Below, piece by piece: positions 25,001 through 35,900 of a stretch of DNA of 64,000 nt (position 1 is the stretch's first letter; each line of letters starts with the position of its first letter). Position numbers and translations under genes: made by a program. The notes beneath the pieces were generated by a model. That model searched no databases. It was not told where the DNA came from and was given only the letters and a program-made list of their open reading frames with translations. The DNA is taken from contig NC_074723.1 in NCBI RefSeq assembly GCF_947242115.1, positions 17,821,001 through 17,885,000 on the forward strand, written 5' to 3'. This stretch comes from Biomphalaria glabrata (taxonomy: Eukaryota > Mollusca > Gastropoda > Planorbidae).

Positions 25001-25238
25001 CTTCAGTGTGTTTTAATTCACTGATCCCTATAGTCACGCCAAGAAATTTTTCGTCACATGTGTAATTACTGTTGGTTAGATTGAGAAGCACTGTTACAGG
25101 GTCCTCGTAGTTGAAAACTTTGGGGAAAGTAAGGTTAGTAAAATTTTGGAATTGAGTGTCTCTGGAGCCATTTAGATGACGGCATTGTAGCCAAGTTAAA
25201 ATCAAGATCATGTTCAACTTATGAGGAGAGCGAACCAT
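16019..25238 (-). CDS. HPSE: Heparanase (endo-beta-glucuronidase, GH79), complete, ten exons
   Basis: Heparanase cleaves heparan sulfate chains. Exons by my splice model: 25238-24985, 23584-23406, 22331-22158, 21468-21291, 19527-19477, 19034-18834, 18116-18005, 17697-17588, 17455-17318 and 16202-16019. All phases agree and give 526 residues, against 543 in human heparanase. The start MVRSPHKLNMILILTWLQC gives a plausible signal peptide. Family landmarks in order: SPKVQIMAQALSPTFVRLGG (86-105), LIFNFNQFLRKAD, IGNEP with the acid/base Glu at 203, FLKAG, FHHYYMN (277-283), SETSSFSGGGAPELSD with the nucleophile Glu at 325, GFMWLDKLGLSAQYG, FFAANYALI, and a C-terminal beta domain ending in SYVKLNGK...PYSFGFLVVPNANVSVC. 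The GAG codon of the acid/base Glu is split between exons 3 and 4. Donors of exons 8 (GTAGGT) and 9 (GTAGCC) are weak. Introns hold SINE A, SINE B, repeat D and a TA/GA microsatellite. HPSE versus HPSE2 type is not settled, but both catalytic acids argue for an active enzyme. Confidence 0.9.
16380..16600 (+). repeat. tRNA-derived SINE, family A, best copy
   Basis: The A-box region GTGGTCGAGAGGCTAAGTAC is followed by the B box GGTTCAACACC about 45 bp later. The body contains CACGGAAAACCTCCCAGATA and the 3' part AGCGCTCTGAGCATGCTATA. The head resembles tRNA-Ser/Leu-type sequence. It lies in intron 9 of the heparanase gene, antisense to the gene. Related copies are at 2555, 24170 and 62910. Confidence 0.85.
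17800..17945 (+). repeat. Dispersed repeat D, copy 2
   Basis: It carries ATAATTGTGCAAAGTTTCAA, then CTTGATCTGAG, and ends in GTGTACCAGACAGACAGAGT. It is the clearest plus-strand copy of the family and lies in intron 7 of the heparanase gene. This copy has not expanded into a minisatellite. Confidence 0.7.
18308..18475 (+). repeat. tRNA-derived SINE, family B, copy 2
   Basis: It runs from CTGCCTGGTCGTGCGGTTTG through the B box GGTTCAAACCC to ATCTTCAACTCTGAAGGAAC. It lies in intron 6 of the heparanase gene, antisense to it. Short frames over it (61 and 63 codons) are not genes. Confidence 0.88.
18707..18802. repeat. Two short (TA)n tracts
   Basis: Short TATATA runs are present near 18707-18722 and 18781-18802, in intron 6 of the heparanase gene. 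Confidence 0.8.
19925..20085 (-). repeat. Dispersed repeat D, copy 3
   Basis: Inverted copy: it starts CTCCGTCAGTCTGTCTGTCT and continues through TTTTGCACAACTATTCA to AATCAATAAAAAAA and an AATTAATTAATTAATT block. It lies in intron 4 of the heparanase gene. Confidence 0.65.
21973..22081. repeat. (TA)n(GA)n compound microsatellite
   Basis: About 17 TA units are followed by about 35 GA units with a few interruptions. It lies in intron 3 of the heparanase gene and is read as SLSLSLS when translated on the minus strand. Confidence 0.95.
24056..24178. repeat. 30-bp tandem repeat, four copies
   Basis: The unit TTGATTAATAATTAATTATG plus GCTTCTTGAC is repeated four times with almost no change. It abuts the end of a minus-strand SINE A piece at about 24170 and lies in intron 1 of the heparanase gene. 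Confidence 0.92.
24170..24260 (-). repeat. tRNA-derived SINE, family A, 3' half
   Basis: On the minus strand it reads CATAGCGCTCTGAGCATGCT and TAAGCATGAAAGTAGCGCTA, matching the 3' part of the 16.4 kb copy. The tRNA-like head is missing. Confidence 0.75.
24290..24480 (-). repeat. Dispersed repeat D, copy 4
   Basis: It contains the family's CAATCAAGTTGAAACTAT with GCTATTTCTCCCACACC upstream and TTACTGGTAATTAATTTTTT. A second partial AT-rich piece of the same type follows at about 24560-24670. Confidence 0.55.
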
Positions 25239-25339
25239 TTTTTTTAGTCCTGGTAAGAAAAATAGATTTATAGAGCAATACTTGAACAAAATTACAAAGA
25301 GAGTTTGTGTAAAGTAAATTGAGGCAGTGTATCACATCC

Positions 25340-25800
25340 CTAATGTAGCGACCGAATGGAAACGATAGTTAGAGATCTATGAGGAAGCAAAGCCGGTGGG
25401 GACCCTAAGGACAGAGCCTGGACTTGCGGGGAATGGAATAGAACCTCAGCCATGTCACTATCCATACACCTTTCTCGATGATCCGCTTTATGGCTGACAC
25501 GCTCACGGCTGAACTGGTACATAGAGGGAATATATGGGAGTTTCCCAGTTTTCTCGGCATTCGGCCTCACCCCTAGCCCGAGCATCGCGGGATAGGAGCG
25601 TCAGTATCAGGAATGTAATAAATTACATTTACTTGGATCCCTCCCAGACAGAGCAGTTGTTCAGACAGGCCTAGAGTTCCAAAAGTCTTCGACTCAACTC
25701 TTAGGACCCGTAAGAGCCTCTGGGTTATCTCTTTGGTAAGCAAAGCCGGTAGAGGGACAGGTTTCAAAATCTTTAGAATGAATATTAAAAGCTATGGAGT
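25340..25800. repeat. Unclassified moderately GC-rich repeat
   Basis: This block stands out from its AT-rich surroundings. AAGCAAAGCCGGT occurs near both ends (about 25385 and 25739) in direct orientation. The short minus frames have no known relatives. It may be part of an old mobile element, but the class cannot be given. Confidence 0.35.
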
Positions 25801-27289
25801 ACAAACTGTTGACAATTCCAGTCCTACCTACCTCCATCCCAAATAGATGTTTTGGGGGGGGGGGGGGGGGGTATTGTTTGTTAGGCTGACGTTCTGACTA
25901 AATATTATGCTACGCCGCGGGGCGACTACTTAAAACTAATTTGACTTAGGGAAAAAGACAAAATTTGCTATGAAAATACGGACTGTGTGCTAGTTTTATT
26001 TAAGCTCTAAATATAGGATGCGGCCTTTTGGGGCAAATATAAAAAAAAAATACAAAGGTGTGATAGAAAGGCTGCGATTTGTCCGCGAATTGCGGTCGTC
26101 GGGTTGTGAATCTATCAAAGTCGTTTCTTAATGAGCGCCTGGAGGTAAAAGGAGCTAGTTTGCGAAATGTCATGCCAATCCATACAATAAGCAGTCAGTC
26201 AGTCAGTCAGTCAGTCAGTGGTATTTTGTGCTTATATTATAGATGCAAAGTATTCGTATTCTTTCTTTTTAAAAACAGAAATAAAAGTAATAAGTTAATT
26301 ACTATTGGTTCATACAAAATACAACAAAAAATATATTTTACTGAAATAAACCATGATATAAGCAAATATATTGTTGTTACCCTGCCTTTCACAGGTGCTT
26401 GTGGTGCATACGAGAGCACTTTAGAACAAGACCAGGAAGACGCTAGGATAGAGGAAAGAACAATGTATCAAGTGTTTAGGGAGAGTCTGAAGTGTTGGGA
26501 ACTAGGGAACCGTCTTTTGTGCTGCCTGAAGACTGTAATAAGGACCTGAAGCGAAGCAGGGAAGGCTGTCCAACGACCAACGTCCGTATTCAGGTTTGGC
26601 GGAGAGAAAGGATTGTTAGAATTAGGAACAAGACTCTTTGAATGTAGAAGGTGGTTATGTGTTTGTCCTGGTGAATAAACATACGTATTTATTTAGTGTG
26701 GAACTTCGTTGAGTTGCCTGCCTTAGATTTGCAACAATATAAATAACTTTATTTTGAGAAATTACATAAAGCAAATCATATACGATCAAGCTTAATAGTT
26801 CCTATGCTCGTTTAAAATCTAAACGCGATAGCTAATGGAGATTAAAAATACTTAACCACTTTATTGATTGATTCATAATACCCTCGACAAAAATCCTTGT
26901 AATCATAGTGTTAAAAATATCAAAACTTTCCTTTTTTTTATCTGCTTTACTTACCAACAGCGGACGACGAGTTTGTGAAAATACAAACTGACTTTGCATT
27001 TTTTTTTTAAATATGCTCTTTAGCGATATAGTAAACATTGTTTTCTATTTAGATATTTCGTGTTTTATTTTCTAATTAGAGAAAGCTTTTTTTTTTTTTT
27101 TCGTCAAAACTATTTCATTCAACTAATATTGGATATTGGATATCCAAACAACCTCCTTTACAGTTGATACAATTCTGAATAAAATGATATATAACTTGCA
27201 AATATTTGTATTGTTTTTATTTTAGAAAAATCATTTTATTACGTACCTTAAAAACAATAAATAAAAGGGGGAAAACTCAAGAATCCTTA
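25801..27289. other. Intergenic, simple repeats and a possible old LTR-like end
   Basis: An 18-base G run lies at 25854-25871 and five CAGT units at about 26195-26218. The plus frame at 26079-26549 has no recognisable domain. The stretch from about 26400 to 26735 has an AATAAA shortly before an end reading TTGCAACA, which is reminiscent of a solo LTR, but no start or partner was found. Confidence 0.3.
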
Positions 27290-27465
27290 AGAGTTCATTT
27301 CGGGATCTTTTGGCGCCTCTGAGTCCACCCAGCTCTAATGGGTACGTGACATTAGTTGGGGAAAAGTAAAGGCGGTTGGTCGTTGTGCTGGCCACATGAC
27401 ACCCTCGTTAACCGCAGGCCACAGAAACAGATGACCTTTACATCATCTACAAGCTAAAACAAAAA
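27290..27465 (+). repeat. SINE-like repeat, family C, 3' portion
   Basis: It shares with 37710-37915 GGCCACATGACACCCTCGTT, CACAGAAACAGATGACC and TTTACATCATCT. The head is unlike the 37.7 kb copy, so this copy may be a different subfamily or truncated. Confidence 0.65.
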
Positions 27466-27779
27466 ACTTCAGTCTTGTACCGGGTTTAGAGAAATTCATT
27501 GAAATTAAACAGTTTTACAAACATTCAGTATTCTTACTTAGTCCTGATATGCGGAAAAGACAGACTGATTATACGTTACCTTGTTACATTTGACGTAATA
27601 GAATTCCGTTGAAAAAGTATAACTCATATAGTTGAGGAACAGTCTACACTTTGTTCACAATAGATAAGCTACTTGAGCATTAAATCCCAAATAGGCAACT
27701 AACTATGAACAAAGCTATCCATTTGAACTCATAAATTAGTTTGGTCAGTTCTTCAATCAACTATATTTCCATATTGCAG

Positions 27780-27882
27780 CTTCATCTTGTCTAATATTGA
27801 AGCTTCTCTTCGAACTGGATACATCAAAGGGAGAAGTAGACGAAGTAAAGACGAGAATGGTTTGACTTATATTGTTGCTGGT
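27780..27882 (+). CDS. Candidate orphan exon, function unknown
   Basis: A good acceptor (TTCCATATTGCAG) precedes a stretch that is open in one frame, reads SNIEASLRTGYIKGRSRRS and then KDENGLTYIVAG, and ends at a perfect GTAAGT donor. Composition and framing look exon-like, but I do not recognise the peptide and saw no neighbouring exons. It could be a lone exon of an unrecognised plus-strand gene, a piece of a mobile element, or chance. Confidence 0.25.
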
Positions 27883-30800
27883 GTAAGTGAACACATCGCC
27901 TATTGATTTCCTAGTGACATTTTTTTTCTTCTCCCGCTGTGAATTCTGTTCTTCTTTTTGAGCTCATTTTGTCACTTTAAAAAATCCAGTTTCCAAACTC
28001 TTTTAAAATGTTAACAAAAGACACAAAGACTAACACAAAGAAATAAATATATATTTATTTCTAGACTTCCACAATGGCATGTGAACACATTTTCTGAAAA
28101 TAAAATGGTAATGATGAATAAAAAAAATAAACGTTGTCGAAAACATTGTGAAACATAGGAAATGAATACATTGGTCTAAGAGTGAACAATAGAATGTCAT
28201 CTCAGAACAATATTGAGATGTATACATTGGTCTACATGAAGACATTGAAGAAGATAATTTCATCCCAAAACAAAAGGTTCAACCATTAACAGCGTATATA
28301 TTTAATTTAGCAATCAGCTGATAGAAGATATAAAAAACAAGTTATTTTAAATTTAATTTAATTATTTATATCAAACTACTGATTTGACTAAGCATAGATT
28401 AAACTATTTTTAAAGTTAAATTAACTAATATTTTTGGAGATCTGGAAAATGGGGTTTCTGCAAAATGGAGTACGTCCATGCCAAGTTAATGAATCTAAAT
28501 TAAAATCTACATTTGACATGAGCTTTCAGAACTGATAACATCACCCAGCATCCATTAAGCTCCATTTCTGAAGACAGTTTAACAGGCTCTGTAACCAATC
28601 AACTATCTATAGCTATGAGTAAATTTCATTAGCAAACCCAGTACTTTCAGCATTGCAGATGTGATTTTCATCTACTGATATAGCAAAACTCTATCCACAG
28701 ACCTGAAATGGAATGTTATTTTTGTTAAATAGGACTTCCTTTTACAGTCAACATTTTTTTTATTAGACTGACGAATTAAAAAAAGATACTACAGTATTGA
28801 AAAAAGCATTTCAAATTTAAATTTAAGATTTTAAAATGACATTGAAGAATCTAAAAGAAAAAAAAAACTAGTTTCATTTCAGACAATTTTACAATGAAAA
28901 CAAAACCAACAAACACTGCATTGTTGAACAGCAATGATAGTATCATCTAACTTGTGTGTTACAATGCTTAAAAAAAGACAACACTGTGGTAAAACATTGA
29001 AGGAAAACTCCTTGATTTCCTTCATATCCAATGTTTCCATAAGATTTGATGCAAACATCAAAGTATCAAACACTTCAACAACAAAGAAACATCACATAGT
29101 ATTGATTTTTATTCTGCCCAAAAGAACAGGTAACTGGTCAAAAAAAAGTAAAATAGTTGTTTCCCCTTCTAGTAATAACAGAGAGCAAAAGGTTATCTCC
29201 CTTGCAAAGGATATCTTGTCTTTTCTAGTGAAACACAGGAATGAATTGATAATTTAACAATCACAATTTCTTTCTACATCAAATCACATAATCATATCAC
29301 ACAATGAATATATAAAATATATGATATAAAATTATTTATTTATAGAAAGATAAACTTTAATAAATCTTTTTTTTTGTGTAGGTTTTGTTTGTTTTTATTT
29401 GCCTAATTCTGGAATGGAGAAACAAAAATAATGACTTCAGTCAAGAGGAAAAAGAATGGATGAATCACAAGATTAAGTACAGAAAATATAGTATCAGCAA
29501 TACATTGGAATGGTGCATGCTAAAGAAAACATATCTGAACATTCTGATACAAGTGACAAGTCAAAGATTGGCACTTACAAAAATAAAAAAGCAGAGAAAA
29601 AAAAAGAGGATTTTACAAAATTGTTTGAAAAAAATGCTGAATCCACTCACTGTCTGAATTTGTGCGCGTTAGTGCCGCCAATGGCAGTAAACAATTTTCA
29701 TCCAATCACTGCAGACAGTTTCAATAAATATATGACTCAGTAAATAAAATTTAAAAAGACACAGAGTGCATATAAAAAGCTGAACTGAAATAGCTCGGAC
29801 GGAAATGTAGAAATAATGTACACACTTGCAATAGTTATGTATAAATAAAGGCCAAGAAAGGAAGAAATGGATACATAAATAGAAAAACAAAAAAGAAAAC
29901 AAAAAAAAAATTGTCTTTATTTAAAAAGGTGAGTGAAACGTAAAAATGTTACTTAATGAACTACAAATATAAGCTTTGACTGACAAGGCTGGGATTGGAA
30001 ACTTCTAATGAAAATACAAGCCAGGAATATAGTTTAAAGCACAGACTTATTATTAATACATCTACTAGTTCTTGTAAAAAAAGTACCACAGTCCAAACCT
30101 TCGTCAAGGTAATACAGCATTACAGACTCCAGAATTTGAACCCTTCATTATTCTTTCAACAATCCTAAGCATATGCAGAGCAACCATGACAATTACTTGT
30201 ATGCTGTCTAGAATTTCTATATCTTATAAAGAGCATATATAAAAAATATGTTATCTGGCATTAAAAAACACCTAGATAATAACCCTATTTCATTGGAGTT
30301 TTTGTAAGATACATTGAAGCTTTGTTTGTAATTATGTGCAATAGATTTTGTAACCCTTTTTTTTTTTTTGTCAAAAAAAAAACATTTTATTAATAAAATA
30401 TTTGGTATGCCTCTGAACATTTCCCAAAAAATTTACTGCATTTATGACTAAGAAACTCTTCATATACAGACTAGCTTGAAAATTCCATCTATTCAAAAAT
30501 TAAAGTAATACTAAATGCCAGTCTCCTAAGCTGCATTGGTATAGCATCCCCAACTAAAGTAAGCTATAACTAATTTTGAACTAGTTGATGGCCCTTACAG
30601 TGCTAATATAACAAGCTGCCATAATCTTAAGCTCTGTGAGCACTTTCTTTCAATGGCATATTGAACTCTTTATCTTCTCTAGTCAAAGAAAAGTGTACAA
30701 ACATGCCACATTAAAAAACAACAACATTCAAAGCAATAAAATGAAAGAATTCTACTAGAAATGAAAAGAAAATTGCAACAAAAAATTGTTACTAAATATT

Positions 30801-32927
30801 CTTAAAAAAAACATAAATAAAAGATTATCATTACCTGAAAACATGAGCATAGTTTATTAATTGTAATGTTTAGAAAAAAAGCTTTTTTATTTTATAGATC
30901 TAGTTTAGTGTTTAAAGTCTATAAGATTTAATGCAACATCAAAGCATTTCATAAGTCAAATTCAAACTGAAAACAAAAATTACCTAGGTTTTACTGTTTT
31001 TCAGTATATAAATAAACCTAGTTAAATAAAACTCAGACAAAAGCAAAAGAAAGAAGCATGTCAATTTTGACCTCTAAAATACTCATTTAAAATATTCACA
31101 TAAAAATTGATATTTTATAAAAATGGATGTGTGTTTAGACAATAACAGCTAGATTTAGTCAATGAATATGTAAAGAACATTACAAGGCACCAGAAGGGAC
31201 AAATGAGACGGAATGATGAATCACTATTTGGTCAATCTTATCACTAGAAGGGTTCTCACAGTAAACAACAACTAGAAGGGCTTAAAATCATGCCTTTAAT
31301 ATTATCAGACAATCTGGACAAAGAAAACATCTCCTTTATAATAATTTTTTTTCATGGACACTTCAACAATCTATGTACAGACTATGTCAGCACTAATAGT
31401 AAAATGTACAACTTCTATATTGGGAAAATAAAACATTGTTTCAATACAGTATTGTTATAGTTTAATCAACACTTTCATCCATTACATTTGCTTCTTTATG
31501 CATGAGAAAGATTTGTATTTCATAAGTGTGAACATTGCACATCAGGTAAAGATTACAAAATATAAAAATGTAAGAAAACATAATTATGCATACAATAATA
31601 GGTTCAACAAACTTCCCCATAACCCAAAAATTAACCACAGAAGTGCTCGTCAAAATATTTACAAACACATGCTCAATACAAATCAAAGAAGTATTTCGTC
31701 TGCTAACCACTGAAGCAATTTATATATATATATATACTGTTATACCTGCATGAGCTTACAGGGGATATGTGATATATGTAAATAAATATAAATATGTACA
31801 TACATTTTCATTTATGACAGGGCATGATGTGTTTTATAAACAGTGCAAACTTTCATGAGAAGATTGGTGTGACGAAAAGATGTGCTCAAACTAAATGTTA
31901 GATTGTGACTGATTCTATCTAAAAACAAGTAAAGTAAGGAGCCAGGCACAGCCAGTAGAATGCACAAATTCAAATCCTAGTTTAACCAAGTAGTGTTATA
32001 ACCTCTGTCTAGAGTTCTTGTAAAGGGACCTAATTATTGTGCTTGTCACATAACAATCCAAAAAACCATTGGTAAACTGAACTAGTGAAACTTGCTTTAC
32101 TTGCCATGTACACCAAGGAGTCTCAAAGGTGAAAGTTGTTGTTTTTTTAAGTAATAAATATAATGTGATGGCCATGCCATAGAGCTCACAAATGCATAAC
32201 ACAAAGGTATACATTCAAATCCTTGCACATTGAACACTGGCCATACAATAACTTTACTAGTTCAAAAAAAAAAGCTAAAAACTATTCTTTAATCTTCAAA
32301 TAATTAACATTCTGAAAAATAATTTTGTAAACAATCATTCCTAATAATTTTTCATGGGACTTAGTCACTTTTCTTTTCATAATCCATTATTGTTATGAAT
32401 AAATGCAAAACTCTTTAAACTGAAAACTAAAATAACAAAACAAGCATGATTACAATACAAAATACTCTACTTGCCTATAATGTGTCTAGATAAATTAACA
32501 ATTTGCATCAAAGAAAAAAATTCTGAAATTATTCAAATCTAAATACTAGTTATCATATATACATTGAAAGAAAACTATTATTTTAAATTTACAAGTTGGT
32601 TTATTTTGGTTTTATATGCTCAACTAATGTTGTAAAAATAGTTTTAAAAGCTCCATAAAAAAAGGCTTACAAGATAATTTCTTAACAAAGTTACTGACAT
32701 TTCACAATGAACATTACATTTTTCTTTATTTTATAATATGATTTGAATAGTAATAGCTGATACCCAGGATCATATCACATTTCATTCACAAAAAGAGTAG
32801 CACACTGCATTGATATTCATGCCCCAGCTGGTTCCTATCACACATAGTTCATTCACAGAATCAAGAAACTTGCTGCATTACTAAGTATCACCAAGCTGGA
32901 TCCTTTCACACAGTGTTTCATCACAGA
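27883..32927. other. AT-rich gene-free stretch, probable FoxJ2/3 3' UTR or flank
   Basis: No coding frame or clear mobile element is seen over 5 kb, in contrast to the repeat-dense neighbourhood. It lies directly downstream of the FoxJ2/3 stop codon (32928). Several TTTATT motifs on the plus strand, such as that at about 32725, would be AATAAA signals for the minus-strand gene. Part of it may be a long 3' UTR, but its end cannot be set from sequence alone. Confidence 0.4.
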
Positions 32928-35900
32928 TCAGAGAAGCTTGTCCCACTCAAAGTCATCATCAAGCTCATCAGACTGAAGAAAGTTTGGATTATCTGGCAAT
33001 CTGTGATGGATCCTCTCAACCTGCAGGAATCAAGACAAATACTTTCAATGAAATAATCACTCTTAGCAGGTGTGACGATAGAAATGAATATAAAAGTATG
33101 AAAACATTTACGGCAAAAGGGATTTATTGAAATGAAACAGTACAACAAAGGAACAATCTTAACAACAAAATGTAAACAGCAATAAGTGAAGAAAATTGTA
33201 AAGAAAAAAATTCTTGTTGCAAATTGGCTTAATTTTAAAATTTACAAGCTTCTTTTCTCCCAACCACTTGAAATAGCCCATTCTGATTGGTTATCTCACA
33301 TTTACGATTAAATTTAGAGAGGCTGTCTGTGAATGTGTTGGCTTGCATGGAGTGAAACTGCCTAAGCAAGTTAAACAGCTTCAAAATAGAAATATATCAA
33401 AGATATTAAATTTATAAAAATAAACCTAAGAAAAAAACATAAATAAAATTACTACCAATTATTGTTGTCAATGAGGTTCAAATGGTTTATATTTACTTTA
33501 TTGTTAAGCATTTACATTGTATAAAAAGATAAACATGCATCTAGAATCATAACTTTATTTTTTTTTTTCATTTAGTTCCTCCAGAAATAAGCTTTTTTTA
33601 TATCTAAGTCCAAACTTCCTATAAGATGGCAAGGCATGAAATCAGGACCATCTAATTCACATGCCACATAATCAAGCAACAAGCCTTTGCATAAACATAG
33701 CAAAGAGTGAGTTTATACTTGACATGAAAGTTGCCTAAAATACATTTGTAATCACAGCACAATCGGCACATTTAAAAAGAAAAATTTAAATTGATTTTTA
33801 AACTGGAAAAATCATCTTAGCCTAAAAGAAAATTATTTTACTATGATGTTGTGCACAGTAAACGCTAAAAAATTGTTCACTTTAGGTACATAATTTTAAA
33901 AAGCAGTCAACTGTTAGCATTTTCTGCACTGTCAGCAAAAAATTACCATATTAAAATGTAATCAACTTACAGTAACAGGTGGTCCAGGAGATGGAGTGGT
34001 ACCATTGACAGGTGATATAAAGCCACCTGAAAGTAAATTTTTAAAAAATTAAAATACCCTTTTACAATTTTGAGGGCTTTTGAGGCCAATGCAGTCTAAA
34101 GGTGTTATGTGGCAAGCAGAATGACTCAGTGTCTTTAACTATTTTTATCTATGCATTTGAGCTAAATGAACTCAAAAGATTTCTTCCAGCTAAAGCCTCT
34201 GCAATGATTTCAGTACTGGTACAAGAAAGAAACAAGCAAGTATAAATTTAATCAAACAATTAGTTTATTTAATTAGAAGTTGATAATGAATTTTAAAACA
34301 CATAAAAAAAACACTGCCATTTTTTCGATATGGAGAATCAATGCAGAACTATTATTTTCATTTACTGACTTTATGACAGATATTGTTTTAATTCTAATCT
34401 AAAACAAAGATATGGATATTATTGATCCTGATTAATGTATGGCCAGTGTTATGACATGATTAGAATTTAGTATTTGTATAAGGGGAAAGTTTTACTCATT
34501 GACAAGTGACGTGACAGATCTTTAAAAAACACTAACTCTCTAGGAGACACTTTAGAATCAAGACGTTTCTTATTTATAGTAAGAATAAGAAGATTTAGAT
34601 AGACGGCTAGTAAAAGACTAAGACCAGAACAGGCTGGATTCCGTAAAGAGAAATCATGCACTGACCACATTGCTACACTACGTATTATCATAGAACAATC
34701 TATCGAGTGGCAATCTCCTCTGTACATGACCTTTGTTGATTTTGAGAAAGCTTTCGACAGTATTGACAGAGACGTAATCTGGAGACTGATGAATCACTAC
34801 AGAATTCCAACAAAATTCACCAATATCATTAAACAGTTATATGATGACTCATCATGCCAAGTAATACACAATGGTAAGCTGACCAACCCTTTTCAAGTAA
34901 AAACAGGAGTAAGACAGGGATGTATGCTTTCGCCCTTGATATTTTTGCTGGTGATCGATTAGGTCATGAGACAGACAGTCTTAAATAATAAAAGTGGCAT
35001 ACAATGGACACTAACACAACATTTAGAGGACCTGGATTTCGCTGATGACATCTGCCTCCTCTCCCATACACAACAAAATGCACAGACTAAACTGACCAGA
35101 CTCTCAGAAATAGCGAAAAAGACTGGACTTCTAATCAACAAGAAGAAAAATGAAGTTATGAGGATGAACAACAGACAAGAGAACCCAATCATGCTACAGG
35201 GAGAGAATATCTTTGATACGGACCACTTCACATATCTGGGAAGTAGAGTTGGTAAAGACAGCGGAGCTGATGATGATTACTAATTCTGATCAATAAAGCT
35301 AGGTTTGCCTTTTCAACTCTTCAAACTATCTGGAGCTCTAAGGCATTATCTCTACACAACAAGATACGAATCTATAATACAAACGTTAAGTCTGTCCTTC
35401 TATGTGGTTCAGAAACTTGGAGAGTCACTAAAACAAATATGGGAAAGCTCCAGACCTTTGTTAACAGATGCCTACGCCGGATATTAGGAATTAGGTGGCC
35501 AGAAAAGATAACTACTATCGATTTGTGGGAGAGAACTAGACAAAAGCCCAAAGCCCAAGACATCACAAAACGAAAATGGAGCTGGATAGGACACACCCTG
35601 CGAAAACCAATGTTGCAAGGCAGGCACTTGACTGGAACCCACAAGGAAAGAGGAAAGTGGGCAAGCCCAAGCAAACCTGGAAGAGGTCAGTCATCTGCGA
35701 AGCTGAGGGTACTGGAATGACATGGGAGCAGATGAAGAAAGCTGCTCAGAACCGAGTTCGGCGGAGAGGTGTGGTTGCGGCCCTATGCTCCCCTGGGAGT
35801 GCACAGGATTAAGTCAAGTCAGTCTAGTAATAGAGGACATTGGACGGTTCCCGTATTAAGTATTAAAAGTGTTTGTTGTTTCAACACCAGCGTCGACTCT

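Noticed and set aside
25854-25871. A G-quadruplex regulatory site from the G run
   Set aside because: It is a homopolymer in an intergenic repeat region; similar G or C runs occur at five other places without context.
26400-26735. A solo LTR
   Set aside because: A polyadenylation-like hexamer and a CA end are suggestive, but no TG start, target duplication or second copy was seen.
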